Shown here: positions 1-8,423 of the stretch, piece after piece
Layout of the letters: the number at the start of each line of letters is the position of its first letter
How positions within the stretch are numbered: position 1 is the first letter of the stretch
Translations under genes and position numbers: made by a program
The notes under the pieces: model-generated
The model's database searches: none
What the model was told of the DNA's origin: nothing
The model's input: the letters and a program-made list of their open reading frames with translations, nothing else
NCBI GenBank assembly: GCA_002381865.1
Contig: DFYO01000041.1
Span: 4,676 to 45,559 of the forward strand
Direction of reading: 5' to 3'
Length of the DNA: 40,884 bases
DNA from: Clostridiales bacterium UBA4080
Lineage (GTDB): Bacteria; Bacillota; Clostridia; Lachnospirales; Vallitaleaceae

Positions 1-33
1 CTTCGGATTTCGCGCTCATTCTTGCGTTCCTAT

Positions 34-102
34 GAACAAATCTACATAACAAAAGCCCCTTGAATGCAAGCATTCCGGGGCTTTGTGTATGCAGATTTGT
101 TC
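34..102 (-). terminator. rplM-rpsI terminator within a larger palindrome
   Basis: On the minus strand just past the rpsI stop a hairpin forms from AAAGCCCC, an inner GAATGC/GCATTC stem and AGGGGCTTTT (51-84), followed by a short T-rich run. The palindrome extends outward with AGATTTGTTC arms at 34-43 and 93-102. It is the expected end of the rplM-rpsI transcript. The T tract is short, so termination strength is uncertain. Confidence 0.75.
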
Positions 103-114
103 GCAGATAACTGC

Positions 115-507
115 TTAACGTTTTGAAAATTGTGGGGCACGTCTTGCTGCCTTCAATCCGTATTTCTTTCTTTCTTTCATTCTTGGGTCTCTTGTTAAAA
201 AGCCTGCTTTTTTTAATACTGGTCTAAACTCAGTATCTGCTTCTAAAAGAGCTCTTGAAATACCATGTCTGATTGCTCCTGCTTGTCCAGTAAATCCTCC
301 ACCTTTAACAGTTACAAGAACATCGAACTTATCTCCTGTTGCTGTAATATCAAGTGGTTGACGTACTATCACTTTAAGAGTTTCCAATCCTAAATATTCA
401 TCGATATCTCTCTTATTTATTGTAATTTTACCTTTTCCAGGTACTAAATATACTCTTGCTACACTGCTTTTTCTACGACCTGTGCCATAATATTTAACTT
501 GTGCCAC
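115..507 (-). CDS. rpsI: 30S ribosomal protein S9
   Basis: Small-subunit protein S9, whose basic C-terminal tail reaches the P-site tRNA. The 130-residue product begins with the family's AQVKYYGTGRRKSSVARV stretch and ends in the conserved tail with KKYGLKAARRAPQFSKR. I chose a GTG start at 507 because AGGAGG lies 7 nt upstream; the in-frame TTG at 525 sits upstream of that site. It follows rplM by about 40 nt, the usual L13-S9 pair, and is the last gene before a terminator. Confidence 0.97.
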   Translation of the reverse strand: MAQVKYYGTGRRKSSVARVYLVPGKGKITINKRDIDEYLGLETLKVIVRQPLDITATGDKFDVLVTVKGGGFTGQAGAIRHGISRALLEADTEFRPVLKKAGFLTRDPRMKERKKYGLKAARRAPQFSKR

Positions 508-547
508 GGCTGTACCTCCTTCCAATCATTATAGATACTTAGTTTTC

Positions 548-982
548 TTAGAATTTAATTTCTAATACTTCTGGCTTTTGAGCTTCATGATTGTGCTCTG
601 TTCCACGGTAAACACGTAATTTTTTAATCATTTTTCTTCCCATTTTGTTTTTAGGAAGCATACCTTTTACTGCATGCATAAACACTTCTTCTGGTTTATT
701 TTGCATCATATCACGGTATTTTGTTTCTTTTAAACCACCAATCCATCCTGTGTGGTATCTATATAGCTTTTGGTCTAATTTTTTACCTGTTAATACTACC
801 TTGTCTACATTTATAACAATAACGTGATCACCTGTATCAACATGAGGTGTGTAAATCGGTTTGTTCTTTCCGCTTAAAACCTTTGCAACTTCTGATGCTA
901 CTCTTCCGAGTACAAGGTCTTTTGCATCTACAACATACCATTTGCTCTCAACGCTATCTGCATTTGGCATATAAGTATTCAT
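548..982 (-). CDS. rplM: 50S ribosomal protein L13
   Basis: Early-assembly large-subunit protein L13, 144 residues, the normal length. It shows the family features WYVVDAKDLVLGRVAS near the N-terminus and GMLPKNKMGRKMIKKLRVY in the centre. The ATG follows AAGGAGG. It is first in a two-gene operon with rpsI and is read from a consensus promoter at 1081-1109 through a leader of about 90 nt that can fold into a hairpin. Confidence 0.97.
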   Translation of the reverse strand: MNTYMPNADSVESKWYVVDAKDLVLGRVASEVAKVLSGKNKPIYTPHVDTGDHVIVINVDKVVLTGKKLDQKLYRYHTGWIGGLKETKYRDMMQNKPEEVFMHAVKGMLPKNKMGRKMIKKLRVYRGTEHNHEAQKPEVLEIKF

Positions 983-1075
983 CGAGTTTCCTCCTTGTAA
1001 ATTTCAATTACATATTTTTCTTGTATAGTAAATTAAAGTCCGGGGCTAATGGCCTTTAATATACAGTCTCACAGA
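983..1075 (-). promoter_or_regulatory. rplM leader, L13-leader-like hairpin
   Basis: The expected 5' untranslated region between the promoter and rplM can form a stem from ATTAAAG and CTTTAAT around a GC-rich loop (GCC...CCCCGG) at about 1031-1061. L13 leaders that regulate rplM-rpsI are known in Firmicutes. The match to that family is inferred from position and the hairpin only; no covariance model was run. Confidence 0.5.
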
Positions 1076-1080
1076 CAATA

Positions 1081-1109
1081 ATTATATTATAATAGTTCTT
1101 ATGTGTCAA
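1081..1109 (-). promoter_or_regulatory. rplM-rpsI promoter, sigma-A consensus
   Basis: Minus strand: TTGACA (1104-1109), exactly 17 nt, then TATAAT (1081-1086). Both hexamers match consensus perfectly. It sits between the truA stop and rplM, so rplM-rpsI can be transcribed independently of the ECF/truA genes. Confidence 0.9.
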
Positions 1110-1196
1110 GAACTTTTTTGAGTAATTGGAGTGTAACTATCAACAATAACTCCCTCAACTTCTCAATCGCAGCAAAGACCATAAGCACCTTCTGTC

Positions 1197-1934
1197 TCAA
1201 TACTTAACCTCCATTAATGTAAGTCCCAATGCTGGTGCAGTATGGCCTGTATTTTTTCTTTCTTTAGATTCAATGATAGAAGGTATATCTTCTGGCCTTA
1301 TCCTTCCTGTTCCTACCCATATAAGTGTGCCTGCTATAATTCTCACCATATTATAGAGAAATCCGTTTCCGTTCACTAAAATCTCTATTATCCCATCCTT
1401 CTTAGTTACATTAAGTTTATATATGTGACGGTTAGAGGTTTTAAATGAAGATCCTAATGATGAAAAAGCCACAAAATCATGCTCACCCAGAAAATAAGCG
1501 GCAGCCTCCTGCATTTTCTCAATCTCCAGGGGTTTGTGGTAGTAATACGAATCTCTGGCATATTGTGGTAGCGGCACTTCATTATTATATATCTTGTAAA
1601 TATATGTTTTTTCCTTGGTTCCGTATCTTGCATGAAAATCCGGTTCAGCGTCTTCTGCCTCTTGGATAACAATATCCTTCGGCAAATGGGCATTGAGGGC
1701 ACCTCTTAGCTTATATGGCGTAATATCAGCATCTACCTCAATACTTGCTATCTGCCCAACAGCATGGACTCCTGAATCCGTTCTGCTAGCTCCGTATACG
1801 CAGAACGGATTTCTGAAAATCTTTTCGCATGCCTTAATAAGCTCACCTTCTACAGTTTTTTGCTTAACCTGTCTTTGCCAGCCACAATAGTTTGTGCCAT
1901 CATATGCAAGTCTAAGTTTATATACCCGTTTCAT
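1197..1934 (-). CDS. truA: tRNA pseudouridine(38-40) synthase TruA
   Basis: Converts uridines 38-40 of the tRNA anticodon arm to pseudouridine. The 245-residue product has the catalytic motif RTDSGVHA, with Asp at about residue 53, an N-terminal LAYDGTNYCGWQRQ, and the C-terminal GNGFLYNMVRIIAGTL. GGGAGG lies 4 nt before the ATG at 1934; the upstream in-frame TTG (1946) would overlap that site. Position after ecfT and before rplM is the standard Firmicute order. Confidence 0.95.
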   Translation of the reverse strand: MKRVYKLRLAYDGTNYCGWQRQVKQKTVEGELIKACEKIFRNPFCVYGASRTDSGVHAVGQIASIEVDADITPYKLRGALNAHLPKDIVIQEAEDAEPDFHARYGTKEKTYIYKIYNNEVPLPQYARDSYYYHKPLEIEKMQEAAAYFLGEHDFVAFSSLGSSFKTSNRHIYKLNVTKKDGIIEILVNGNGFLYNMVRIIAGTLIWVGTGRIRPEDIPSIIESKERKNTGHTAPALGLTLMEVKY

Positions 1935-1992
1935 AATACCTCCCAAAACATTCTTCCAATTGTGACTAAATTGACAGCAGCAAGTCCCCCTG

Positions 1993-2796
1993 TCACCCTA
2001 AAAATCTAATAGATATTAGTACGCACAAATATAGTATAAATATCAAATAGCAAATTAAATCACCTGCTTTGTATTCCAAAACATTTAGCTTAGTTCTTCC
2101 CTCTCCTCCTCTATAGCATCTAGCCTCCATTGCAACTGCAAGCTCCTCTGCTCTTCTAAAAGAAGAAATAAATAGTGGTACAAGTAAAGGAATCAAGTTT
2201 CTCGCACGAGTTATTATTCCTCCCTTTTCAAAATCAGCTCCCCTTGCTGTCTGCGCTTTCATTATTTTATCTGTTTCTTCAAGTAAAATAGGTATAAATC
2301 TAAGCGCTATAGTCATCATCATAGCAATCTCATGTGCAGGAACCTTGATTTTTTCCAAAGGTTTTAACAGTGCTTCAATTCCATCAGTCAGCGAAATTGG
2401 AGAGGTTGTTAATGTCAGCAAAGAAGAACCAATTATTAGTAAAACCAATCTCAATACCATTCTTGAGGCTATAATTAACCCTTCAAGGGTAATCTGCGCT
2501 CCCCCAAGCTTAAATATTACTGTAACTCCGGGTGTAAAAAAGATATTTATTGATACAGTCAAAATAATAATTATTATAATTGATTTTAGCCCCTTCACAA
2601 TAAATCTAAAGGGAACCTTTGAAACTGTAATTACTCCTGCCAAAAAAACAACTGTTGCCAGATACCCATTAAACCCGGTTGAAATAAACAAGGAAATAAT
2701 GTAAATAAAACTGGTAATTATCTTTGTTCTTGGGTCTAAGCTATGTACCTTAGATTGGGCAGGATAATATTGTCCTATAGTAATATCTCTGATCAA
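1993..2796 (-). CDS. ecfT: ECF transporter transmembrane protein EcfT
   Basis: Membrane coupling subunit of an energy-coupling factor (ECF) transporter for vitamins or metals. It links the two ATPases to exchangeable substrate-binding S components. At 267 residues it has several hydrophobic segments and the two coupling motifs of the family, seen as QTARGA (about 182-187) and EARCYRGG (about 224-231). The start is TTG at 2796 with GGAGG 7 nt upstream. No S component is in this window, which fits a shared (group II) energising module. Confidence 0.93.
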   Translation of the reverse strand: MIRDITIGQYYPAQSKVHSLDPRTKIITSFIYIISLFISTGFNGYLATVVFLAGVITVSKVPFRFIVKGLKSIIIIIILTVSINIFFTPGVTVIFKLGGAQITLEGLIIASRMVLRLVLLIIGSSLLTLTTSPISLTDGIEALLKPLEKIKVPAHEIAMMMTIALRFIPILLEETDKIMKAQTARGADFEKGGIITRARNLIPLLVPLFISSFRRAEELAVAMEARCYRGGEGRTKLNVLEYKAGDLICYLIFILYLCVLISIRFLG

Positions 2797-2807
2797 ACTA
2801 TTTCCTC

Positions 2808-3656
2808 CTATTTTAAAAGTCTTATAATTTCTTCATAGGCTTCATTTATATTCATCGGGTTATCCATAATATTAAACCCCTTGTCTTTAAGTGCTTGCAT
2901 CAGATAAGTCACCTGCGGAACCCCAAGACCAATATTTTCCAACTCTTTAATATGAGTAAAAACATTTTTAGGCTCACCTTCAAAAGCAACTGTTCCTTTG
3001 TCCATAACGATTAATCTCTGAACATATCTAGCAATGTCCTCCATGCTATGTGACACTAAAATAATTGTTATTTTTGATTGCTCATGAATTTTTTTGATTT
3101 CTGCAAATATTTCATCTCTTCCTTTTGGGTCTAGTCCTGCTGTCGGTTCATCTAGAATAAGAACCTTTGGCTCCATAGCCAGAACGCCTGCAATCGCAAC
3201 CCTTCTTTTTTGACCTCCCGAAAGCTCAAATGGTGATTTTTCGTAAATATCTTCACCTGAAAAGCCAACAATATCAAGAGCCTTCCTTACTCTAATATCA
3301 ATCTCTTCCTTTGACAATCCCATATTTTGAGGTCCAAAAGCGACATCCTTATAAACCGTCATCTCAAATAACTGGTGCTCAGGATACTGAAAGACAAGAC
3401 CAATCTTTTGCCTAAGCTTCTTAAGATTAATTTTATCTCCATTAATATCCTCACCATCAACTATTATTGTTCCCTCTGATGGCTTGATAAGTCTATTAAT
3501 ATGCTGAATAAGCGTTGATTTACCTGATCCAGTATGCCCGATAAGTCCAACAAATTCACCATCCTCAATTTTTAAGCATATATTATTTAAAGCCTTTTGT
3601 TCAAAGGGTGTCCCCTTTGCATAAATATAACTGAGATTATTTATTTCAATCGGCAT
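2808..3656 (-). CDS. ecfA2: ECF transporter ATPase EcfA2
   Basis: Second ATP-binding subunit of the ECF module. It has Walker A GHTGSGKST near residue 40, signature LSGGQKRRVAIAG, Walker B VLILDEPTAGLDP and the switch His (VSHS). The 282-residue length is normal. Its ATG lies inside the last 16 nt of ecfA1, implying translational coupling, and ecfT follows 11 nt later. It is expected to pair with EcfA1 as a heterodimer. Confidence 0.94.
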   Translation of the reverse strand: MPIEINNLSYIYAKGTPFEQKALNNICLKIEDGEFVGLIGHTGSGKSTLIQHINRLIKPSEGTIIVDGEDINGDKINLKKLRQKIGLVFQYPEHQLFEMTVYKDVAFGPQNMGLSKEEIDIRVRKALDIVGFSGEDIYEKSPFELSGGQKRRVAIAGVLAMEPKVLILDEPTAGLDPKGRDEIFAEIKKIHEQSKITIILVSHSMEDIARYVQRLIVMDKGTVAFEGEPKNVFTHIKELENIGLGVPQVTYLMQALKDKGFNIMDNPMNINEAYEEIIRLLK

Positions 3657-4492
3657 ATCGCATGCACCATATCCTCTATCGTTAATATATTATTATCTAT
3701 GTTAATGCCTTTTTCCCTTAGCATAAATGCAAGCTCTGTAACCTGCGGTACATCAAGGCCAATTTCCTTCATTTTAATAACGTTGCTAAATACCTCCGAA
3801 GGAGTACCAGTTAAAACAACTCTTCCCTCGTCCATTACTATTACACGGTCAGCTTGTACAGCCTCCTCCATAAAGTGTGTGATATGAATAATTGTGATGT
3901 TTTCCTCTTTATTAAGTCGCTTTATAGTATCCATAACTTCAATTCTTCCTGATGGATCCAGCATAGCTGTTGGTTCATCTAATACAATACATTCAGGTCT
4001 CATTGCAAGTACTCCTGCAATAGCAACCCTTTGTTTTTGACCGCCAGATAGCATATTAGGTGACCTTTTAGCGTATTCCTTCATTTCTACAGCCTCTAAC
4101 GCCTCATCTACTCTTTTCCTTATTATATCCGGACTAGTTCCTAGATTTTCAGGTCCAAAGGCTATATCTTCTTCAACAATTGTTGCAATAATCTGATTGT
4201 CTGGATTTTGAAACACCATCCCTGCTTGTTGTCTGATTAGCCAGATATTCTCTTTAACACTAGTATCTTTGCCTTTAATCCACAAGCTTCCTTTCTGAGG
4301 CAGCAAAAGAGCATTAAGATGTCTTGCAAGTGTAGATTTTCCAGAGCCGTTTCTGCCTAGAATAACAACAAATTCACCCGGATTAATGGCAATATCCACA
4401 TTATCTAGCGCTCTATAGGTGTGCTCTATTTCACCTGCTTCATTATGCAAATAATACTCGTATATAAGATTTTCACCTTTAACCATCTTCAT
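3641..4492 (-). CDS. ecfA1: ECF transporter ATPase EcfA1
   Basis: First ATP-binding subunit of the ECF module, 283 residues. It shows Walker A LGRNGSGKST, signature LSGGQKQRVAIAG, Walker B CIVLDEPTAMLDP and switch His in ITHFMEEA. AAGGCG precedes the ATG. The gene lies downstream of the rplQ terminator, with a TATAAT box at 4533-4538, so the ecf genes need not depend on the ribosomal operon. Confidence 0.94.
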   Translation of the reverse strand: MKMVKGENLIYEYYLHNEAGEIEHTYRALDNVDIAINPGEFVVILGRNGSGKSTLARHLNALLLPQKGSLWIKGKDTSVKENIWLIRQQAGMVFQNPDNQIIATIVEEDIAFGPENLGTSPDIIRKRVDEALEAVEMKEYAKRSPNMLSGGQKQRVAIAGVLAMRPECIVLDEPTAMLDPSGRIEVMDTIKRLNKEENITIIHITHFMEEAVQADRVIVMDEGRVVLTGTPSEVFSNVIKMKEIGLDVPQVTELAFMLREKGINIDNNILTIEDMVHAICRLK

Positions 4493-4532
4493 GTTTTCGC
4501 CTTCCAGTACATGCCTAATAAATGCATTTATT

Positions 4533-4560
4533 ATTATACTCTAATTTTCTCTATTAACCT
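4533..4560 (-). promoter_or_regulatory. candidate ecfA1 promoter
   Basis: Minus-strand TATAAT at 4533-4538 lies between the rplQ terminator and ecfA1. At the right distance the -35 region is poor (TAGGTT), so this is a weak candidate supported mostly by position. Confidence 0.4.
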
Positions 4561-4595
4561 ATTTATATTTAAAAGCTATTTTAATCTAAATTTAC

Positions 4596-4630
4596 AAAAA
4601 GGGATTAAGCATGTATTTACACTTAATCCC
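4596..4630 (-). terminator. rplQ intrinsic terminator
   Basis: Minus strand: GGGATTAAG, loop containing a short TGTA/TACA stem, CTTAATCCC, then TTTTT. The arms are at 4601-4609 and 4622-4630, starting 10 nt after the rplQ stop. It ends the rpsM-rplQ operon and separates it from the ecf genes. Confidence 0.88.
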
Positions 4631-4639
4631 CGACTTAAA

Positions 4640-5182
4640 CTACACTAATTCAATAATTACTTCTTCTGCTGCGTCACCCTTACGAGGACCAATCTTAACG
4701 ATTCTTGTGTATCCGCCATTTCTGTCAGCATACTTTGGAGCAATTTCATCAAAAAGCTTTTCAACTAAGTCAACATTCTTTGTATTTGCTTTTTTACCAG
4801 CTGCTTCTGTTGGAACCTCTTTAACTGGGTAAAGAACTTCTAACATCTTTCTACGAGCATGTAATCTTGAAGAATTGTCTTTTTTGATGTTCTTTGTTAT
4901 TTCTTCAAATTCTGTAACTTTTTTACCATCAACTACAGATTTAACTCTTTTACCGTCTGCTGTTTTCTTTGGTACCTTTTGTGTTACAGTTTCTTCAACA
5001 AAATTGTCTTTTTCTTTTACCGCTAAGGCAATTAGCTTTTCAGCAATTTTACGAACTTCCTTTGCTTTTGTTTCAGTAGTTCTAATTTTACCATGATAGA
5101 TTAAATTAGTAACTTGATTTCTAAGCAAAGCCTTTCTTTGGGAAGAAGTTCTGCCAAGCTTCCTATATCCTAATCCTGCCAT
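4640..5182 (-). CDS. rplQ: 50S ribosomal protein L17, extended form
   Basis: Large-subunit protein L17 near the exit tunnel. The N-terminal GYRKLGRTSSQRKALLRN and C-terminal GGYTRIVKIGPRKGD are canonical, but the protein is 180 residues where B. subtilis L17 is about 120. The extra length is mainly a lysine-rich insertion at about residues 57-105, just before the conserved LHARR, plus a smaller one around 117-137. It ends the rpsM-rpsK-rpsD-rpoA-rplQ operon. Confidence 0.95.
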   Translation of the reverse strand: MAGLGYRKLGRTSSQRKALLRNQVTNLIYHGKIRTTETKAKEVRKIAEKLIALAVKEKDNFVEETVTQKVPKKTADGKRVKSVVDGKKVTEFEEITKNIKKDNSSRLHARRKMLEVLYPVKEVPTEAAGKKANTKNVDLVEKLFDEIAPKYADRNGGYTRIVKIGPRKGDAAEEVIIELV

Positions 5183-5235
5183 TAATCTTAACCTCCTTTA
5201 TCAGATGTTATCGCCTTTTCAAATCCAAGGTCGGA

Positions 5236-6195
5236 TTATTCTTCTCCAGGTTTTAACACCAATTCAAGTTCCTTTAATTTTTGTAATACTTCCTCTAAGG
5301 ATTTTCTTCCTAGGTTTCTTACCTTCATCATATCATCTGAAGTTCTATTAGTAAGCTCTTCAACCGTGTTAATTCCGGCTCTTTTTAAACAATTATAAGA
5401 ACGAACGGATAATTCCAATTCATCTATACTCATTTCAAGAACTTTTTCTTTTTCATTATCCTCTTTTTCAACCATAACTTCAGTGTTCTTAGCACTTTCA
5501 GATAAATCAACAAACAAATTCAAATGCTCGCTGAGTACCTTTGCTGCAAGACTTACTGCTTCATCTGGTGAAAGAGTACCATTTGTCCATACTTCAAGTG
5601 TTAATTTGTCATAGTCAGTTATCTGACCAACACGAGTATTTTCAACTATCAAGTTTACACGTTCAACAGGTGTAAAGCTAGAATCAATTGGAATAGTACC
5701 AATAGATTGGTCATCATTTTTATTTTTTTCAGCACCAATATAGCCTCTTCCTCTAGTAATTGTAAGCTCAATAAAAAGCTTGCTATCAGCTCCACCGCTC
5801 AAAGTAGCAATGGTCATATCTGGATTAAGCACTTCAATGTCAGGATCTGTTTGAATGTTTGCTCCTGTTACAACACCTTCACCTTCAAACTCAATGTATG
5901 CTACCTTTGGTTCAAAGCTGTCACTATTGTTCTTAATTGCAAGTTTCTTAATATTCAAGATAATCTCTGAAACATCTTCTTTTACTCCTGGAATTGTTGT
6001 GAACTCATGTAGCACACCATCAATCTTAATACTGCTTACTGCAGCACCAGGTAAAGAAGAAAGCATTATTCTTCTAAGTGAATTTCCGAGTGTTGTACCA
6101 TAACCTCTTTCAAGTGGTTCAACAACAAATCGTCCATACTTATTGTCTTCGGAAATTTCAATTACTTCAATTTTTGGTTTTTCAAAATCAAACAT
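5236..6195 (-). CDS. rpoA: RNA polymerase alpha subunit
   Basis: Alpha subunit of RNA polymerase. The N-terminal domain (about 1-228) dimerises and assembles beta/beta'. The C-terminal domain (about 250-319), with LELSVRSYNCLKRAGINTVEELT and RNLGRKSLEEV, contacts UP elements and activators. The 319-residue length is typical. It lies between rpsD and rplQ in the usual alpha operon. Confidence 0.97.
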   Translation of the reverse strand: MFDFEKPKIEVIEISEDNKYGRFVVEPLERGYGTTLGNSLRRIMLSSLPGAAVSSIKIDGVLHEFTTIPGVKEDVSEIILNIKKLAIKNNSDSFEPKVAYIEFEGEGVVTGANIQTDPDIEVLNPDMTIATLSGGADSKLFIELTITRGRGYIGAEKNKNDDQSIGTIPIDSSFTPVERVNLIVENTRVGQITDYDKLTLEVWTNGTLSPDEAVSLAAKVLSEHLNLFVDLSESAKNTEVMVEKEDNEKEKVLEMSIDELELSVRSYNCLKRAGINTVEELTNRTSDDMMKVRNLGRKSLEEVLQKLKELELVLKPGEE

Positions 6196-6308
6196 GTCTT
6201 AAGACCCTCCTTCTATAAAATAATATTATATAGAACAGCATTCTACATATGCTCTGTCGCTTAAAATTCGAGGGTAAAATATATCTAGATTGCCCGTGAC
6301 ATATGCTA

Positions 6309-6935
6309 TTATTTAGAATATAACTCAACGATTAATGTTTCTTGTACTGGTACTGTGATTTGCTCTCTTGTTGGAAGAGATAAAACCTTTACAGTATAGT
6401 TATCTAAGTCAACACTTAACCATTCAGGTACCGGTCTTCCGCCAGTGCTTTCAAAAATATCCTTGAATCTCTGAATACCATGTGATTTTTCTTTTATTTG
6501 AATCATATCTCCAGCTTTTACTAAATAAGATGGAATATTAACTCTTTTGCCATTTACTAAAACATGATTATGACGAACGATTTGTCTTGCCTCAGTTCTT
6601 GAACGTCCTAGCCCTGCTCTGTAAGCAACATTATCTAAACGAGTCTCTAAGGTAATTAAAAGGTTTTCACCTGCAATACCTTTTTTACGGTCCGCTTCTT
6701 CAAAGTAGTTTTTGAATTGTGTTTCTAAAACACCATAAATTCTTTTAGCTTTTTGCTTTTCACGTAATTGTAATCCATACTCAGATACCTTTTTACGTGA
6801 TTGTCCATGTTGTCCTGGAGCGTAAGCTCTACGATCCATTGCACATTTGCCAGTATAGCATCTGTCGCCCTTAAGAAAAAGTTTATCTCCTTCTCTACGA
6901 CACAGTCTGCAAACTGCTCCTGTATATCTTGCCAT
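6309..6935 (-). CDS. rpsD: 30S ribosomal protein S4, zinc-type
   Basis: Primary 16S rRNA-binding protein, 208 residues. The N-terminus carries a four-Cys motif (C9, C12, C26, C31), typical of zinc-binding S4. The S4 RNA-binding domain follows (RLDNVAYRAG, then the HNHVLVNGKRVNIPSY region). Here rpsD is inside the operon between rpsK and rpoA, unlike B. subtilis, where it is elsewhere. S4 autoregulates in other bacteria, so it is a candidate ligand for the leader upstream of rpsM. Confidence 0.96.
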   Translation of the reverse strand: MARYTGAVCRLCRREGDKLFLKGDRCYTGKCAMDRRAYAPGQHGQSRKKVSEYGLQLREKQKAKRIYGVLETQFKNYFEEADRKKGIAGENLLITLETRLDNVAYRAGLGRSRTEARQIVRHNHVLVNGKRVNIPSYLVKAGDMIQIKEKSHGIQRFKDIFESTGGRPVPEWLSVDLDNYTVKVLSLPTREQITVPVQETLIVELYSK

Positions 6936-6955
6936 TTATTTACACCTCCTGCCGG

Positions 6956-7351
6956 TTACACTCTTCTGCGTTTTGGTGGACGACAACCATTATGTGGTAC
7001 TGGTGAAACGTCCTTGATACTTGTTACATCTAATCCAGCTGCTTGTAAGGCTCTGATAGCCGCCTCTCTACCTGCACCTGGTCCCTTTACCATAACTTCA
7101 ACAGCTTTTAGGCCATGAATCATAGCAGCTTTTGCTGCTGTGTCTGCTGCCATTTGAGCTGCATATGGTGTGGACTTTCTTGAACCTCTAAATCCAAGAC
7201 CTCCAGCACTTGCCCATGAAAGAGCATTACCTTCAGTATCGGTTAAAGTAACAAGTGTATTATTAAATGTTGATTTAATATGTGCTTGACCGCGCTCTAT
7301 ATGCTTCTTAACACGCTTTTTAGTAGCTTTTTTAATTACCTTCTTTGCCAT
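6956..7351 (-). CDS. rpsK: 30S ribosomal protein S11
   Basis: Platform protein of the small subunit, 131 residues from MAKKVIKK. It contains the conserved TLTDTEGNALSWASAG and the C-terminal DVSPVPHNGCRPPKRRRV. Two adjacent ATG codons follow AAGGAGG; the second (7351) has the better 7-nt spacing. Confidence 0.96.
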   Translation of the reverse strand: MAKKVIKKATKKRVKKHIERGQAHIKSTFNNTLVTLTDTEGNALSWASAGGLGFRGSRKSTPYAAQMAADTAAKAAMIHGLKAVEVMVKGPGAGREAAIRALQAAGLDVTSIKDVSPVPHNGCRPPKRRRV

Positions 7352-7398
7352 CATCAAACCTCCTTACGATTATAATTTTAAACGGTTAACTATATTTA

Positions 7399-7767
7399 CT
7401 ATTTCTTTTTGTTTGCTACAGTTTTACGAGGACCTTTTCTTGTTCTAGCATTTGTTTTAGTCTTTTGTCCTCTTACAGGAAGACCTCTTCTGTGACGGAT
7501 TCCACGATAGCATCCAATCTCCATAAGACGCTTAATGTTAAGTGCAACATCACGTCTAAGATCACCTTCTACCATATAAGAAGCATCAATTACCTCACGG
7601 ATTTTTGCAACTTCTTCATCAGTTAAATCTCTAACTCTTGTGTCAGGACTAATTCCAGCCTGCTCTAAAATTTTATTTGAACTTACTCTTCCTATACCAT
7701 AGATATAAGTCAGACCAATTTCAACGCGTTTCTCTCTTGGTAAGTCAACACCAGCAATACGAGCCAT
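7399..7767 (-). CDS. rpsM: 30S ribosomal protein S13
   Basis: Head protein of the small subunit that contacts the P-site tRNA, 122 residues. It begins MARIAGVDLPREKRVEIGLTY and ends in the basic GQKTKTNARTRKGPRKT tail. The ATG at 7767 follows GGAGG. It is the first gene after an internal promoter and structured leader, so it heads a separately controllable alpha operon. Confidence 0.97.
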   Translation of the reverse strand: MARIAGVDLPREKRVEIGLTYIYGIGRVSSNKILEQAGISPDTRVRDLTDEEVAKIREVIDASYMVEGDLRRDVALNIKRLMEIGCYRGIRHRRGLPVRGQKTKTNARTRKGPRKTVANKKK

Positions 7768-8005
7768 GTTTTCTTTGCACCTCCAATTATAGATAAAATT
7801 AGGTTTAAAATACAATTACCTTTTGCGGTGAACAAAAATGTAAATTGTATTCTATTTATGATGATTTAAAGCTGAATCTGCAACTTGACCCTTGTAAAAT
7901 CATCTGTTTTCAATATATTTCTTCTATCAGCAACAAACTCACTCTTTAACATTTAACAACGCTTCCTAGTGGTTCATTACTACAGCCGCTTACACAATAT
8001 CACAA
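7768..8005 (-). promoter_or_regulatory. structured leader of the rpsM operon
   Basis: About 240 nt lie between the rpsM promoter and its start, with no coding potential seen. Two long-range stems are visible: AATACAATT/AATTGTATT (7809-7817 with 7843-7851), close to the ribosome binding site, and GATGATTT/AAATCATC (7860-7867 with 7897-7904). Length and position suggest an autoregulatory ribosomal-protein leader, perhaps for S4. The ligand is inference. Confidence 0.55.
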
Positions 8006-8011
8006 TTAGAT

Positions 8012-8040
8012 ATTATATTATAAAACTTGCAAGGTTGCAA
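8012..8040 (-). promoter_or_regulatory. rpsM operon promoter
   Basis: Minus strand: TTGCAA (8035-8040), 17 nt, TATAAT (8012-8017). It lies downstream of rpmJ and about 245 nt upstream of rpsM, allowing the alpha operon to be transcribed apart from the spc genes. No terminator is seen after rpmJ, so read-through is also likely. Confidence 0.88.
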
Positions 8041-8067
8041 GCACTTTTTTTAGAAAAGCACTTGAAT

Positions 8068-8181
8068 TTAACCTTGTTTTTGTTTGTGTTTGGGATTGAC
8101 ACAGATTACGCGGACTCTCCCATTTCTCTTAATTATTTTACACTTTTCACAAATAGGTTTTACTGATGCTCTAACTTTCAT
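8068..8181 (-). CDS. rpmJ: 50S ribosomal protein L36, zinc-type
   Basis: 37-residue L36, starting MKVRASVKPICEKCK and ending NPKHKQKQG. It carries the zinc ligands C11, C14, C27 and H32, so it is the C+ form. It lies about 20 nt downstream of infA, the standard order. A GGAAGGAGC ribosome binding site precedes the ATG. Confidence 0.95.
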   Translation of the reverse strand: MKVRASVKPICEKCKIIKRNGRVRVICVNPKHKQKQG

Positions 8182-8201
8182 CAATATCGCTCCTTCCCAT
8201 T

Positions 8202-8420
8202 TTATTTATCACGCCAGGTTATTCTTCCCTTAGTTAAATCATAGGGAGACATTTCGACAGTTACTTTGTCGCCGGGTAGAATTCTTATATAGTGCATTCT
8301 TAGCTTACCACTTATATGGGCTAAAATTGTATGACCATTTTCAAGTTCTACTTGGAACATTGCATTTGGCAATTTTTCTAGTACTTTGCCTTCTACTTCA
8401 ATTACATCTTTTTTTGACAT
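8202..8420 (-). CDS. infA: translation initiation factor IF-1
   Basis: 72-residue OB-fold protein that binds the 30S A site during initiation. The canonical sequence includes DVIEVEGKVLEKLPNAMF, GHTILAHISGKLRMHYIRI and DLTKGRITWR. It lies between the KOW-domain gene and rpmJ, as in other Firmicutes. Confidence 0.97.
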   Translation of the reverse strand: MSKKDVIEVEGKVLEKLPNAMFQVELENGHTILAHISGKLRMHYIRILPGDKVTVEMSPYDLTKGRITWRDK

Positions 8421-8423
8421 AAA

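Noticed and set aside
8041..8070. A terminator after rpmJ from repeated AAGTGCTT
   Set aside because: The two copies are direct, not inverted, so they do not form a hairpin.
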